Source: Rhizobium sullae (GTDB taxonomy: Bacteria; Pseudomonadota; Alphaproteobacteria; Rhizobiales; Rhizobiaceae). From it: 64,000 nucleotides of DNA. This document shows positions 1-9,013 of the stretch, piece by piece (within the stretch, counting starts at the first letter, position 1; each line of letters opens with the position of its first letter). Made by a program: the position numbers and the translations under genes. The stretch spans positions 2,480,001 to 2,544,000 of the forward strand of contig NZ_CP104144.1 of assembly GCF_025200715.1 (NCBI RefSeq). Reading direction: 5' to 3'. The notes under the pieces were generated by a model. It was not told the DNA's origin and searched no databases. It saw only the letters and a list, made by a program, of their open reading frames with translations.

Positions 1-622
1 CGGTGGCAAGCACGATGGCATCCGCGAGGAAGCGGCTGCCGGTCGCGGTCTCGGCGCCGACGGCCCGGCCGCCTTCGATCACGACCCTTGCTGCGCCCTG
101 GTCGGTGACAAGTCTACCACCGAGGGCGGCAAATTCCTCCAGAAGTAGGCCGATCAGGGTCGGCAGGTCGACCCAGCCCTCGCCCGGATTGAAGATCGCC
201 CCCTGCGGTGTGATTGCACGCGCATCGACGCCGGGCGTTGCTGCCGCGATATCCTCTGCGGCAAGATGCCGGGTGTCGTAGCCCAGCGAGACTTCATGGC
301 GGTAAGCGGCGTCGACTCCGTTGCTTTCGTCGTCGGCATCCCAGGTCAGGCCACCCTCGAAGCGAAGCCAGTTCGCATTGGGAAAGCGTGCCGAAAGGGT
401 TCGGTACCGATCGATGCCCGCCATGCGCAGCCGATGATAGGCTTCGGAACGCATGCGCGCCGAATTCAGCCAGGAGAGCGAGCGCCCAGACGCGCCGTTG
501 GCCGGGGGACCGTCATTGACGATGGTCACGCCAATGCCGCGCCGGGCGAGCTGCAGACCGGTGGAAACGCCGAAAATACCGCCGCCGATGATGACCGCCG
601 AGGTGACGATGTTGTCTGTCAT
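1..622 (-). CDS. FAD-dependent oxidoreductase (DAO family), C-terminus beyond the window
   Basis: The minus strand opens with ATG at 622 and stays open to the window edge (about 207 residues). The N-terminus reads MTDNIVTSAVIIGGGIFGVS, a Rossmann FAD-binding GxGxxG at residues 12-17. A downstream segment (FNPGEGWVDLPTLIGLLLEE) resembles the substrate/FAD region of glycine or D-amino-acid oxidase-like (DAO) enzymes. The family oxidises amines or amino acids in the cytoplasm. It is the last visible gene of the operon that starts at 3912, about 50 bp after the broken dehydrogenase gene. The context suggests catabolism of an imported amino acid, opine or amino-sugar compound. The exact substrate cannot be read from the sequence. 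Confidence 0.8.
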   Translation of the reverse strand, partial: MTDNIVTSAVIIGGGIFGVSTGLQLARRGIGVTIVNDGPPANGASGRSLSWLNSARMRSEAYHRLRMAGIDRYRTLSARFPNANWLRFEGGLTWDADDESNGVDAAYRHEVSLGYDTRHLAAEDIAAATPGVDARAITPQGAIFNPGEGWVDLPTLIGLLLEEFAALGGRLVTDQGAARVVIEGGRAVGAETATGSRFLADAIVLAT

Positions 623-673
623 GGTCGCTTGTCTTTCAATTCGTGGAACAATCAGGGTGGTGGAAGGAATGGC

Positions 674-1474
674 TCAGGGCGCTTCCCAGCGGCCGGTCGT
701 CGCCGAGCGGAACAGGGCGTCGATCGCTTTCATGTTGGCAATTGCGTCGTCCAGCCCTGAGAAGAAAGGGTGAGCTGCGTCGAGCAGGTGAAGGCGAGCT
801 GCCGGCCCTCGGGAAGCTCGAGCAGTCCGCTCGCGAGGCGGTCCGTACCGAAGGCGCGGTCGCGTTCCATCAGCGCGATCGCCCGCAAGGGTTCGGCATT
901 GAACAGGAAGCGCGCCGTGTTGACGGCGTAGCATCCGACGTCGAACAGTCCCGCCACCGCCGATATTAGCCTGGTTTCGCACGTTCCGCGGATCGTCGAG
1001 ATAGTAGGAGAAGATCGTCTGGATGACTCGAGCCTCGCCGATCCAGCCTTCGGCGACCAGCGCCTGCGCCTTCTTCCACTGCGGATGGTGGCGCGCAATG
1101 AAGGCTTCGGCGACCGGCAGGTTTGCGGCCTTCTGCGCGGCCGCCAGTGTCATCGCCTCGCCGGCACTCAGGGCGATCGGCTTTTCGCACAGTACTGGCT
1201 TTCCCTGTTCCAACGCCTTGATCGTCAGCGGCACATCCAGGTGATTGGGTAGCGGGTTATAAATCGCGTCGATGTCGGCGTCGGCAAGCAGCGTTTCGTA
1301 GCTGCCATACGCCTTGGCAATGCCGAACGCCGCGGCTGTTTCCTCCGCCCTCTTCGGGTCGCGCGAGGCGATCGCCGTGACCCGTCCGGACCGGCTGGAC
1401 TGGATCGCGGGGATGACCGCCTTGATCGCGATCCCGGCGCAGCCAAGCACACCCCATCGTATCATTTGTGTCAT
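674..1474 (-). pseudogene. Gfo/Idh/MocA-family NAD(P)-dependent oxidoreductase, frameshifted and internally deleted
   Basis: The start at 1474 (MTQMIRWGVLGCAGIA) has an AAGGAG ribosome site 7-8 bases upstream. The N-terminal Rossmann domain and the EKP motif (LCEKPIALSAGEA) are intact. Near 945-952 the family sequence jumps to another frame (LFDVGCYAVNTARFLF...LAFTCSTQL). Near 770-785 it returns to the first frame with SGLDDAIANMKAIDALF. Family members are about 330 residues, and roughly 50-60 residues normally found between these last two blocks are missing. So there is one frameshift plus an internal deletion, and the enzyme is almost certainly inactive. It lies between the transporter (20 bp upstream) and the FAD oxidoreductase. 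Confidence 0.8.
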
Positions 1475-1494
1475 TGTGGTCTCCTTGGTCGGGG

Positions 1495-3015
1495 TCACAG
1501 AACTTCGGCAAGAAAGCGTTGCAGGCGTGGGCTCTGGGGATTGTCGAAGATCGCGTCAGGCGTGCCGGCTTCCATGACGCGTCCCTCGTCCATGAACACG
1601 ACCTGATCGGCGACGCGCCGGGCGAAGCCCATTTCGTGCGTGACGACCACCATGGTCATGCCGCGATTGCCGAGGTCGGCCATCAGGTCCAGCACCCCCT
1701 TGACCAGTTCAGGGTCGAGGGCGCTCGTCACCTCGTCGAACAGAATGACCTCCGGCTCCATGGCGAGCGCGCGGGCGACGGCGACACGCTGCTGCTGGCC
1801 GCCGGAAAGACCACCCGGTCGGTGATGCTGGCGGCCGGAGAGCCCGACATCGGCGAGCCGCGCCTTGGCGATGCGCTCGGCTTCGGCCGTCGGCAGGCCC
1901 TTGATTTTCGTCAGCGACAGCATGACGTTCTCGAGCGCTGTGTGATCCGGGAAAAGGTTGAAATGCTGGAAGACCATGCCAACACGGCGGCGCAGCTTTT
2001 CCGGCTTCATAGCGAGAATGCTGTCGCCATCGAGAAGGATGTCTCCGCGCCTCGGCTCGACGAGACGGTTGAGGCAGCGCAGCAGCGTCGACTTACCGGA
2101 CCCGGAGGGGCCGATGATGCAGGTGACGCTGCCCGCCTTTACCGAAAGATCGACGCCCTTAAGCACTTCCAATTCGCCATAGGCCATACCAAGGCTACGC
2201 ACATCGAGACTGCCACCCCTGAACGAGGCTTGATCCGCCGCGAGAGCACTCCGATTGGCACCGGCGAGTTCGCTAACTTCCTCCAGCCCGCTCGTGACGA
2301 TCGCCGGGCGCTGCTTGCCGAACCGCAAGCGGCTGTCGATGGCATTGACAACATGGGTGAGCGGCACGGTGACAACGAGGTAGAAGACGCCTGCCAAAAG
2401 CAGTGGCGACAGATTGCCCGTTACAACGGCCTGATCCTGGCCGACGCGGAAAATCTCGCGTTCGGAGGCGAGCAGGCCGAGGAAATAGACGAGGCTCGAA
2501 TCCTTGACGTTGCCGATGAACTGATTGACCAGCGCCGGCAGCACGCGTCGCACGCCCTGCGGCACGACGATGAGCCGCATGCCCTGCCCATAGCTCATGC
2601 TGAGCGCCCGGCAGGCTTCCATCTGGCCGCGCTCGACGCTCTGGATGCCTGAGCGGAAGATTTCGCCGATGTAGGCCCCGGCGATTAGGCTGAGCGCGAG
2701 AATGCCGAGCGGATAGGGCGACGGACCGAAGAGCTCCCGGCCAAGCCGCGCAAAACCTTGACCGATTAGGAGAATGGTGACGATGGCCGGCAAGCCGCGA
2801 AAGGCGTCCGTATAGATACGAGCGGGGATGCGCAGCCAAGGCGAACGGGAAATGCCCATGATGGCGAGCACCATGCCGATGACGACGCCAAGCACCGTCG
2901 AGGCTGCCGCAAGGATCAGCGTGTTTTTGAGACCGACTGTAATCATTGTCGGCAGCACTTCGGCCATGGCGTTCCAGTCAAGGAAGCTGCGGCGCAGGTT
3001 TTCAAGCCAGTTCAT
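1495..3015 (-). CDS. Polar amino-acid-type ABC transporter, permease fused to ATPase
   Basis: This is a 506-residue fusion. Residues about 1-235 are an inner-membrane permease of the HisM/GlnP family, with several hydrophobic helices and the EAA-type loop (QMEACRALSMSYGQGMR). Residues about 260-506 are a cytoplasmic ATPase of the GlnQ/HisP type, with Walker A GPSGSGKST, signature LSGGQQQRV and Walker B VILFDEVTSALD followed by the H-loop VVVTHEMGFA. AAGGGA lies 8 bases before ATG 3015. The binding protein is encoded 60 bp upstream in the same operon. A single fused chain presumably dimerises to give two membrane and two ATPase domains. The substrate is probably an amino acid or opine, by family and context. 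Confidence 0.93.
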   Translation of the reverse strand: MNWLENLRRSFLDWNAMAEVLPTMITVGLKNTLILAAASTVLGVVIGMVLAIMGISRSPWLRIPARIYTDAFRGLPAIVTILLIGQGFARLGRELFGPSPYPLGILALSLIAGAYIGEIFRSGIQSVERGQMEACRALSMSYGQGMRLIVVPQGVRRVLPALVNQFIGNVKDSSLVYFLGLLASEREIFRVGQDQAVVTGNLSPLLLAGVFYLVVTVPLTHVVNAIDSRLRFGKQRPAIVTSGLEEVSELAGANRSALAADQASFRGGSLDVRSLGMAYGELEVLKGVDLSVKAGSVTCIIGPSGSGKSTLLRCLNRLVEPRRGDILLDGDSILAMKPEKLRRRVGMVFQHFNLFPDHTALENVMLSLTKIKGLPTAEAERIAKARLADVGLSGRQHHRPGGLSGGQQQRVAVARALAMEPEVILFDEVTSALDPELVKGVLDLMADLGNRGMTMVVVTHEMGFARRVADQVVFMDEGRVMEAGTPDAIFDNPQSPRLQRFLAEVL

Positions 3016-3075
3016 CAGGCGGTCCCTTAAACGAGAAGCCGGTCCGACGGGCAGCCGCCGGACCGGAAGGCGAAA

Positions 3076-3912
3076 TCAAGGCTTGGGAAGGTATGCGGCC
3101 GGCATAGGCGTGCCGGGGAACCACTTTTCATGCAGCGTTTTCCACGTGCCGTCTTGCATGGCGGCGCCAAGGCCCTTGTTCAATGCGTCGCGCAGCGCAT
3201 CGTTGCCTTTGCGCACGACGAATCCGGCCGGCGCATCGAAGCTTGGAATATTGACCGCCACCTTCAGCTCCGGATAACGGCCTGAATAGTCCTTCGCCGC
3301 CTCATAATCGAGAAAATGCGCGTCTATGCTGCCGTTGTTGAGCGCTGCAACGGCAGAGTTGTTGTCCGGGAATTTGACGAGATCGGCGTCGGTGAAGTTC
3401 TTCTCGGCATAGATTTCCTGGAGCGTGCCCTGCACGACACCGAGCCGCTTGCCCTTGAGGCCGGCAGCGTCGGTGATGCCAGGGTCCGGCGTAAGCACAG
3501 TGAGATAACCTGCCAGATATCCGTCGGAGAAATCGACCGTCTCCTTGCGCTTCTCCGTCGTCCCGATTGCGGCCGCAGCAATGTCGAATCGGCTGTTGGC
3601 GACCGAGGGCATGAGGGCGGAGAACTCCTGGCCGGTGAAGATCACCTGCTCTTTCTTGAAACCGATCCGCTCGGCCACATTGAGGAAGAGTTCAATGTCG
3701 AAGCCCGTGAAATTTCCGTCGGAGGTGGTGAAGGCATAGGGCTTGGCGTCGCCCATCGTGCCGACGCTGATGACGATCGGGTCGATCAGGCCATAGGGAT
3801 TGTCTTCGGCGACGGCGGGTGCCGTCGCCCCTGCCGCTATGCCGAGAGCGGCCGCAACGAGAGCGGTGCGCAGTATGACGAAGGGGGAACTGACAACTTC
3901 GGAAATTTTCAT
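3076..3912 (-). CDS. Periplasmic solute-binding protein of the amino-acid ABC transporter (family 3)
   Basis: The protein has 278 residues. ATG 3912 is chosen because AGAGGAG precedes it, although the frame is open further upstream. Residues about 1-36 form a signal peptide ending in AVAEDNPYG. The mature part is a SBP_bac_3 domain with typical segments ([51 protein letters not shown]). It captures the substrate for the fused permease-ATPase encoded 60 bp downstream. It is the first gene of the operon facing the LacI regulator, and two palindromic operators lie 130-160 bp upstream of its start, so repression by that LacI protein is likely. Confidence 0.92.
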   Translation of the reverse strand: MKISEVVSSPFVILRTALVAAALGIAAGATAPAVAEDNPYGLIDPIVISVGTMGDAKPYAFTTSDGNFTGFDIELFLNVAERIGFKKEQVIFTGQEFSALMPSVANSRFDIAAAAIGTTEKRKETVDFSDGYLAGYLTVLTPDPGITDAAGLKGKRLGVVQGTLQEIYAEKNFTDADLVKFPDNNSAVAALNNGSIDAHFLDYEAAKDYSGRYPELKVAVNIPSFDAPAGFVVRKGNDALRDALNKGLGAAMQDGTWKTLHEKWFPGTPMPAAYLPKP

Positions 3913-4039
3913 TTTTTGTCTCCTCTGGTGGTTTCGTTTGCGACGTTTCAAGACGTACAGATCCGTAGCCGGACGACGGCAAAAACCGTCTTTCCGGCCC
4001 ATAACATCACGAGTTGAAATAGAGCATCTTCTTGTTTAT

Positions 4040-4072
4040 GAGACCGGTCTCTTATGAGATGAGACCGGTCTC
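4040..4072. promoter_or_regulatory. Two identical palindromic LacI-type operators
   Basis: The perfect 12-bp palindrome GAGACCGGTCTC occurs at 4040-4051 and again at 4061-4072. The centres are 21 bp apart, two helical turns, so bound dimers would sit on the same face of the DNA. The central CG within a symmetric site is typical of LacI-family operators. The pair lies in the intergenic region between the transport operon (start 3912) and the divergent LacI gene (start 4139), so it could control both. Confidence 0.8.
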
Positions 4073-4138
4073 TTTGCTTTTGTCAATTGTTATCTTCGCA
4101 TTTGCCAGTCGTCAATATCTCTTGTAAGGCTACCATTC

Positions 4139-5203
4139 ATGGACCAGCCGCCGCCCCGATCCCCCTCCGTCGCCGACGTCGCGCTCAAAGCAGGCGTCTC
4201 GAAGGCGACCGCCGCGCGCGTTCTAGGCGGATATGGTACCGTCAGCGACCGGGTGCGCGATGCCGTGACCGCCGCCGCCCGCGCGCTCGACTATCGGCCA
4301 AACGAACTTGCCCGCAGCATGACGACGGGCCGATCCGGCACAATCGGCGTGGTGGTGGGCGACATCGAGAATCCTTTCTTTAGCCTCGCCGTGCGCGGGA
4401 TCACCGACGTCGCCCGGCAGGCCGGGTTCACGGTCATCCTCATCAATTCCGGCGAGGACGTTGCATCCGAGAAGGCGGCGGTCCGCACGCTTCTGGCCAA
4501 GCGTGTCGACGGCCTGATCGTTTCGCCCTCCAAAGAAAGCGATGTCGAGCATCTGCAGGAGGCCGCCCGCTCCGGCCGACCGCTCGCGCTGCTCGACCGC
4601 GGCAGCGAGGCACTCGACGTCGACACGGTGATTGCCGATGACAGATACGCCGCCGAAGGTGTTACACGGCGGTTGCTTTCGCTCGGCCACCGCCGCATCG
4701 CCTATCTCACTGCCTGCGACACCCCCGACCACCTCTTCCGCACGCCGGCCGACATCAATACCGGATCGGTGCGCCGGCGCATCGAAGGCTTTCTCGGCGT
4801 CTGCCGGCAGGAAGGGTTGAAGGATATGGAACGCTGGGTGCATGTAGGTGCGGTCACGCCGGACGATACACGCCGCATCGTCACGGCCATGTTGCAGGCG
4901 GGCGAACGCCCGACTGCGATCATCGCCTCGGACAGCGTGATCGGCCTTGAAGTCTTCAAGGCAAGCCGGACGATCGGCCTTGCAATTCCAAGCGACCTGT
5001 CGCTCGTCTCGTTCCACGATGCAGACTGGACTTCGGTTACTTCTCCACCTGTGACGGTGGTGCGGCAACCCGTCTATCAGCTAGGCGAAACGGCTGCGAG
5101 GCTGCTTGTCGAGCGGCTGAACGGAGAGGGCGCCAAGTCCCGGCGTGTCATTCTTCAAACGGAAGTCGTCGAGCGCGCTTCCGTCGCCGAAGCGCCGGCG
5201 TAG
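4139..5203 (+). CDS. LacI-family transcriptional regulator
   Basis: The protein has 354 residues, the usual family length. The N-terminal helix-turn-helix is at about residues 10-35 (SVADVALKAGVSKATAARVL), followed by the hinge helix region RPNELARSM. A periplasmic-binding-protein-like effector domain follows (IGVVVGDIENPFF; VDGLIVSPS; PTAIIASDSVIGLEVF). A TAAGG lies about 10 bases before the ATG. It is divergent from the amino-acid/opine-type transport operon, and twin palindromes lie 70-100 bp upstream of its start. It presumably represses that operon and itself until the transported compound or a metabolite binds. Confidence 0.93.
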   Translation: MDQPPPRSPSVADVALKAGVSKATAARVLGGYGTVSDRVRDAVTAAARALDYRPNELARSMTTGRSGTIGVVVGDIENPFFSLAVRGITDVARQAGFTVILINSGEDVASEKAAVRTLLAKRVDGLIVSPSKESDVEHLQEAARSGRPLALLDRGSEALDVDTVIADDRYAAEGVTRRLLSLGHRRIAYLTACDTPDHLFRTPADINTGSVRRRIEGFLGVCRQEGLKDMERWVHVGAVTPDDTRRIVTAMLQAGERPTAIIASDSVIGLEVFKASRTIGLAIPSDLSLVSFHDADWTSVTSPPVTVVRQPVYQLGETAARLLVERLNGEGAKSRRVILQTEVVERASVAEAPA

Positions 5204-5292
5204 ATGTGGTCCAGCCCGGCACCGGCGACGGCCCTTTTGATCTCGGCGGAAAGGTCGACCTCGCTCAAGATCTGCGCGCATCGCAGAGCCTG

Positions 5293-5955
5293 TCAACCTT
5301 CCAGCATGTGATCCGCCAGGCTGTAGCAGTGGCTCGTATGGTAGGCGTTCCGACCTCGGTTCATGTGCGTCAGATTGAAAATCCGAATGCCGCGCAACAC
5401 GCGGCCGGTCGCGAGGAATTTGCGGATCGAGGCGGAGCCCCGCACATTGATGCCGAAAATATCCTCGCCGTGCGGGAAGAAATAGCCGACGTCTTCTGGC
5501 GTCGTGACGCAGTGTTCGAGAAAGGGTTCGTCCACATGGTCCTGCACCGGTGAATAGTCCGTGGTGAAATCCGAAAGATGCACCAGGAATCTCGCACGGA
5601 TGCCCTCCCCGTCCACATAGAGCGTGAAAAGCTCCATCCAGCTCGCATTAACGCGGACAAGCGGCTTGTCGGAGGTCGACGGCAGACAGGAAACCGACCA
5701 GTAGTGACGCTCGGTCTTGCGCGGGAGGGGGATGCAGTTTTGGCCGTAGTATCTGAGAATCTCCAGAACTTCTTGTACCTGCGGGCGGCGAAGCAGCTTT
5801 TGAAACCGCGCGACGTACTTGAACCGTTGTTCCAGGGACTCCGAGCGCTCGTCGGCGTCGCGCAAGTTCGTCTTGCCTTCTATCCAATCGCCCTGCTGCT
5901 CGAGATTCAGAAATTGGCGCAGGCCAGGGGTAGTGCGGCGAGGAGTCGTACTCAT
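5293..5955 (-). CDS. Conserved-looking hypothetical protein
   Basis: I do not recognise this family. From ATG 5955 it encodes about 220 residues (MSTTPRRTTPGLRQFLNLE...). It is soluble, without signal peptide or membrane helix. It contains a basic helical stretch (EQRFKYVARFQKLLRRPQVQEVLEILRYYG by position, residues about 45-75) and an acidic, His-containing C-terminal half (VQDHVDEPFLEHCV; YFFPHGEDIFGINVRG). GTG codons at 5970 and 5994 are alternative starts; AGGAGGA at about 5973-5979 does not clearly pick one. It stands alone, convergent with the LacI gene. Confidence 0.6.
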   Translation of the reverse strand: MSTTPRRTTPGLRQFLNLEQQGDWIEGKTNLRDADERSESLEQRFKYVARFQKLLRRPQVQEVLEILRYYGQNCIPLPRKTERHYWSVSCLPSTSDKPLVRVNASWMELFTLYVDGEGIRARFLVHLSDFTTDYSPVQDHVDEPFLEHCVTTPEDVGYFFPHGEDIFGINVRGSASIRKFLATGRVLRGIRIFNLTHMNRGRNAYHTSHCYSLADHMLEG

Positions 5956-6179
5956 GTCAGGTGCATCCACTCGTCCTCCTGCGAAGTGCCGCACCCGACG
6001 CGCTGCGACTTGTGACCCTTGCCATCAGAGCAATTTAGGCTGTGAATACGCACGGAACTTCACCCCTTTCAGCGCAGAACATTGACCCTGGTGGAGGCAG
6101 GATATCTCACTTGTTCGACTTGCAGAATTTGGCATGCTGTCGGGTTGGGGGTCAAACGCTATGCCAAACACATTCGAAG

Positions 6180-6527
6180 CTAAAAACCGGCGGTCTCGCG
6201 CACTTCGATCGCCCCCATCCGAGCGAGTGAGTCCCGCTCCGCGATCTCCATCGCCTCGGCAAGATTCTTCGCTTCAATGAGCAGGAAGCCTCCCAGATGC
6301 TCCTTAGTCTCTGCGAAAGGCCCATCGGTCCAACTCGCCTTGCCGGCACGAACGCGCAATGTCTTTGCGGTCCTTGGATCGGCAAGGGCGTTGGAGGCGA
6401 CATAGTGGCCTGATCGTTTGAGCTCGTCATTGGAAGCCAAGGACTCCCGGTCGATCTCGGCCCATTCCTCCTTGCTGGCGGCGTCAGCAAGGTTTTGATC
6501 AATATAGAAGAGACAAAGGTAGCGCAT
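6180..6527 (-). CDS. YCII-related / DGPF-domain protein
   Basis: The protein has 115 residues, full length for the family. It starts MRYLCLFYIDQ and carries the diagnostic DGPFAETKE motif at about residues 68-76, followed by GGFLLIEAKNLAEAMEIAE. The fold is a small ferredoxin-like alpha/beta barrel domain. Such proteins often accompany ECF sigma factors or SRPBCC/glyoxalase-like proteins, and their biochemical role is mostly unknown. Here it lies about 180 bp downstream of the arsR-SRPBCC-GST operon on the same strand and may belong to it. Confidence 0.85.
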   Translation of the reverse strand: MRYLCLFYIDQNLADAASKEEWAEIDRESLASNDELKRSGHYVASNALADPRTAKTLRVRAGKASWTDGPFAETKEHLGGFLLIEAKNLAEAMEIAERDSLARMGAIEVRETAGF

Positions 6528-6710
6528 CCGGTTCCTCCATGGTGTCGTTCTATGTTAGTCGAACTTGGAGCCCGCGATTCGACAAAGAGGAGAAGAAATT
6601 CTGCCAGTTCCGCTTAAGGAGAAGTTGTCGGTGATGATGGGCCTGCCCTGCTCGCGAGTCATGATCATTGCGATCTTCTCAACCCTTTTCGTCGGGCGTT
6701 TGATTGCTCG

Positions 6711-7278
6711 CTAAGCCAGCCCTTCGACGCATAGCGTCCGCTGCACCGCCGGGCGTGCCTCAACTCGCTCGGCATAGGCGATGAGACGATCCGGAATTTT
6801 CAGTCCGGAATCGCGCGCCCAGCGAACCATTACATAAAACAGCGCGTCGGCGGTACTGAAGGCGTCGCCGAACAGGTATTCATCCTTCAGTCGCTGACTC
6901 ATCAGCGCCAGCCGCCCGGCGATCGCCTCGCGCGCAGCCTGCTTTTCGGCGTCCGCCGGTGAGAACATCGAACGCATGAATGGCCGATGGATTTCCGTGG
7001 CGAGGACGGCCAGCATTTCGACGTTGCGCGACCGACCAAGCGGGCCGTCGGGCGCGAGCCACCCAATCCATGATCGCGACGTTCTCAGTCAGCACCTCGC
7101 CGTCGTCGAAGACAAGGGCCGGCACATAGCCTTTCGGATTGACTGCGGTGTAATCTTCGCCGTGCTCGGTGCGCCGCGTGCTGAGATCGACCTTGACAGT
7201 CTCGACCTGAATGCCGGCCTCGGTCAGCGCGATATGGTCAGCCAGGCTGCAGGCGCCCGGTGTGAGATAGAGTTTCAT
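6711..7278 (-). pseudogene. Glutathione S-transferase, split by a frameshift
   Basis: The N-terminal thioredoxin-fold domain reads [18 protein letters not shown] from ATG 7278 to about 7060 ([13 protein letters not shown]). The C-terminal helical domain continues in another frame ([15 protein letters not shown]... to AVQRTLCVEGLA, stop at 6711). The two halves together match a normal GST of about 190-200 residues, so one base change near 7055-7065 would explain the break. ATG 7278 overlaps the stop of the SRPBCC gene as ATGA, implying translational coupling. It is either a recent pseudogene or a sequencing error; the sequence alone cannot decide. Confidence 0.8.
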
Positions 7279-7736
7279 TGCTCGAGATACCTTCCGAGTT
7301 GGTTGAGCGTCTCGTTCCAGCCTCCCAGATGGCCATCACGCGAGGCTTCGCTGAGGAAGAAGGCTTGGTGCAGCGTGAGCCGCGTCTTGCCGTCATCGGT
7401 ATCGGCCAAAGTGATGGTTACAACCGTCTCGTGTTCCGATTCGCCCGCTTCGTTCTGCCAGGCATGGGTGAAGACAATCTTCTCGTCGGGCACGATTTCC
7501 GTGTAGGTTCCGCCGAGCCAGTTGTCCTCGCCCCGCGGCGAGCGCATGCAGGTGCGGAATGTGCCGCCCGGCCTGATATCGCCTTCGGAAAAGGGGATGG
7601 TGAAGCCGGTCGGGCAGCACCAGCGCTTGAGATGCTCGCCATCGGTCCACATTCTAAAGACCAGCGATCGTGGCGCGTCGAAGGTGCGGCGTATGGTGAG
7701 CTCGGGCCGGGCTTCGGTTTTCGGCAGTGCGTTCAT
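7275..7736 (-). CDS. SRPBCC (START/AHSA1-like) domain protein
   Basis: The protein has 153 residues. It shows the AHSA1-type SRPBCC pattern: an N-terminal strand with [17 protein letters not shown], then [34 protein letters not shown] and a C-terminal helix [16 protein letters not shown]. Such proteins form a hydrophobic ligand cavity. They are commonly encoded directly after an ArsR-type repressor, as here. ATG 7736 overlaps the arsR stop (ATGA), and its own stop overlaps the GST start (ATGA). The three genes therefore form one translationally coupled operon. The ligand is unknown. Confidence 0.88.
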   Translation of the reverse strand: MNALPKTEARPELTIRRTFDAPRSLVFRMWTDGEHLKRWCCPTGFTIPFSEGDIRPGGTFRTCMRSPRGEDNWLGGTYTEIVPDEKIVFTHAWQNEAGESEHETVVTITLADTDDGKTRLTLHQAFFLSEASRDGHLGGWNETLNQLGRYLEQ

Positions 7737-8066
7737 TTTTCTTCTCCATGCTGAACTTCTTTCAGATACGCGCCGAGGCGGTCGAACCGCTCCTCCCAGA
7801 GACAGCGATAGGTTTCGAGCCAGCCCGCGACATCGCGCAGGGGCTCCGGTTTGAGCCGGCGCGGACGGAACTGTGCGTTGCGACCTTGCTCCACCAGCCC
7901 TGCCCGCTCCAGCACCTTGAGGTGCTTGGAAACCGCCGGAAAGCTCGAATGGCTCCGCCAGTTCCGACGCCGTTGCCTTGCCGCGGGCGAGCCGAGCCAG
8001 GATCGCACGCCTGGTCGGGTCGGCGAGAGCCGATAAGGTGAGGCTAAGCCGATCCTGCGAGGTCAT
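7733..8066 (-). pseudogene. ArsR-family winged-helix repressor, frameshifted
   Basis: The start at 8066 gives MTSQDRLSLTLSALADPTRR and continues through ATASELAEPF in one frame. From about 7945 the family sequence continues in another frame: FPAVSKHLKVLERAGLVEQG, then FRPRRLKPEPLRDVAGWLET up to GEEK at 7733. The break falls at the turn before the recognition helix, where about five bases appear to be missing. Joined, the product would be a normal ArsR repressor of about 110 residues of the type that precedes SRPBCC genes. The change should abolish DNA binding unless it is a sequencing error. Confidence 0.8.
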
Positions 8067-8071
8067 CGGAA

Positions 8072-8099
8072 AACCAATTAGTTAATTATCTTATTGGTT
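8072..8099. promoter_or_regulatory. Inverted repeat, likely ArsR operator
   Basis: AACCAAT (8072-8078) and ATTGGTT (8093-8099) form a 7-bp inverted repeat with a 14-bp AT-rich spacer, 6-33 bp upstream of the arsR start. Position and symmetry fit an autoregulatory ArsR/SmtB-type operator. Binding has not been shown. Confidence 0.5.
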
Positions 8100-8405
8100 A
8101 AATACAGCGAGCGGCAGTTCGAGTCAAGCGCCTTGACGGCGCGGAGAGAGAGAGATTCCCCGACCCCCGAACCTATGTGATCCTTAGTCAATCTGATCGC
8201 GGCCGGAAATGCGTTGAGACACGCCCGTCGACCCAGACGTATCTCTTTGAGGAGCTCGACCGGAACCCTCAGTCAGGCCGAACTACAGGGCGCGCCGCGG
8301 CAAGGGAGAAGGGGCGAGGCCCGGTGGCAATCATGGCTCACGCTTCTCGGTTCGGATTTCGTCCACCGCCCCAACATCTACTGCGTGCCGAGCCTACCAA
8401 TTGAC

Positions 8406-8663
8406 CTAGCCGGTTTTTGACGGTGACCAGCGGCGGGCCGCATAGAGCGTCCGGTCGGGAGCCAATTCGACCTTGTAAACGTCCGCCACCTGCCAGAGCC
8501 CGTTCGCATCGAGATCGATTCGGCGCTCCACCGGAGACATGGCGAATACTGCCCGTTCAAGCAGCGCAAAGCATTGCTCGGTATCGTCGTGGCGGCCATG
8601 GTAGGCAATGCCGTCCGCCGCTACGGGGTGACATGCTCGAGCTTTCGACCAGTTTTGCGGCAC
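8406..8663 (-). CDS. Small hypothetical ORF, doubtful
   Basis: The 85-codon frame has a protein-like C-terminal half (FALLERAVFAMSPVERRIDL; ADVYKVELAPDRTLYAARRW) but an unconvincing N-terminus and no clear ribosome site. I do not recognise a family. It may be a small conserved gene, a remnant, or chance. It sits in an otherwise empty stretch (8100-8893), in which I see no other gene. Confidence 0.25.
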   Translation of the reverse strand: MPQNWSKARACHPVAADGIAYHGRHDDTEQCFALLERAVFAMSPVERRIDLDANGLWQVADVYKVELAPDRTLYAARRWSPSKTG

Positions 8664-8912
8664 GTCACAGGCGCGAGCGCGGTTAGATTCTTCCTTGTTC
8701 CAGACAATCGCTCACCCGATCCGAAAATCGGAGCCTCGCACCATCTTCAGTTCTCTTTTTTCTCAACCACCACGAGCGCACCTGTCTCGTTTTGGATGCA
8801 GGATTGCCGCTACGTTGAAAAACCATCAACGCCGTCGGTACTTCCCAACGCTCGAAGCAATCGATCATTGAGGACACTATTGACGCCACAATCATGGCTG
8901 GTTATAGCGACA

Positions 8913-8941
8913 ATAATCTTGAGTTAAAGACTCAAGATTAT
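8913..8941. promoter_or_regulatory. 12-bp perfect inverted repeat containing an iron-responsive operator (TGA-N9-TCA)
   Basis: ATAATCTTGAGT (8913-8924) and ACTCAAGATTAT (8930-8941) are perfect inverted repeats around a 5-base loop. Inside lies TGA-N9-TCA (8920-8934), the published consensus of the IRO bound by RirA, the Fe-S iron regulator of rhizobia. It is upstream of the siderophore-type binding-protein gene that starts at 9220. It is AT-rich without a T-run, so a terminator is less likely. The RirA assignment is inference from consensus and context. Confidence 0.6.
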
Positions 8942-9013
8942 GAATGCGATGTAAAAGAGCGAGCGCGAGGCCGGACCGAATGGAATACTGCCTTCTCTCC
9001 CCAGACCGATGTC

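Noticed and set aside
1468..2652. Long plus-strand frame of 394 codons
   Set aside because: It is antisense to the permease-ATPase fusion and has no family features; such shadows are common in GC-rich genes.
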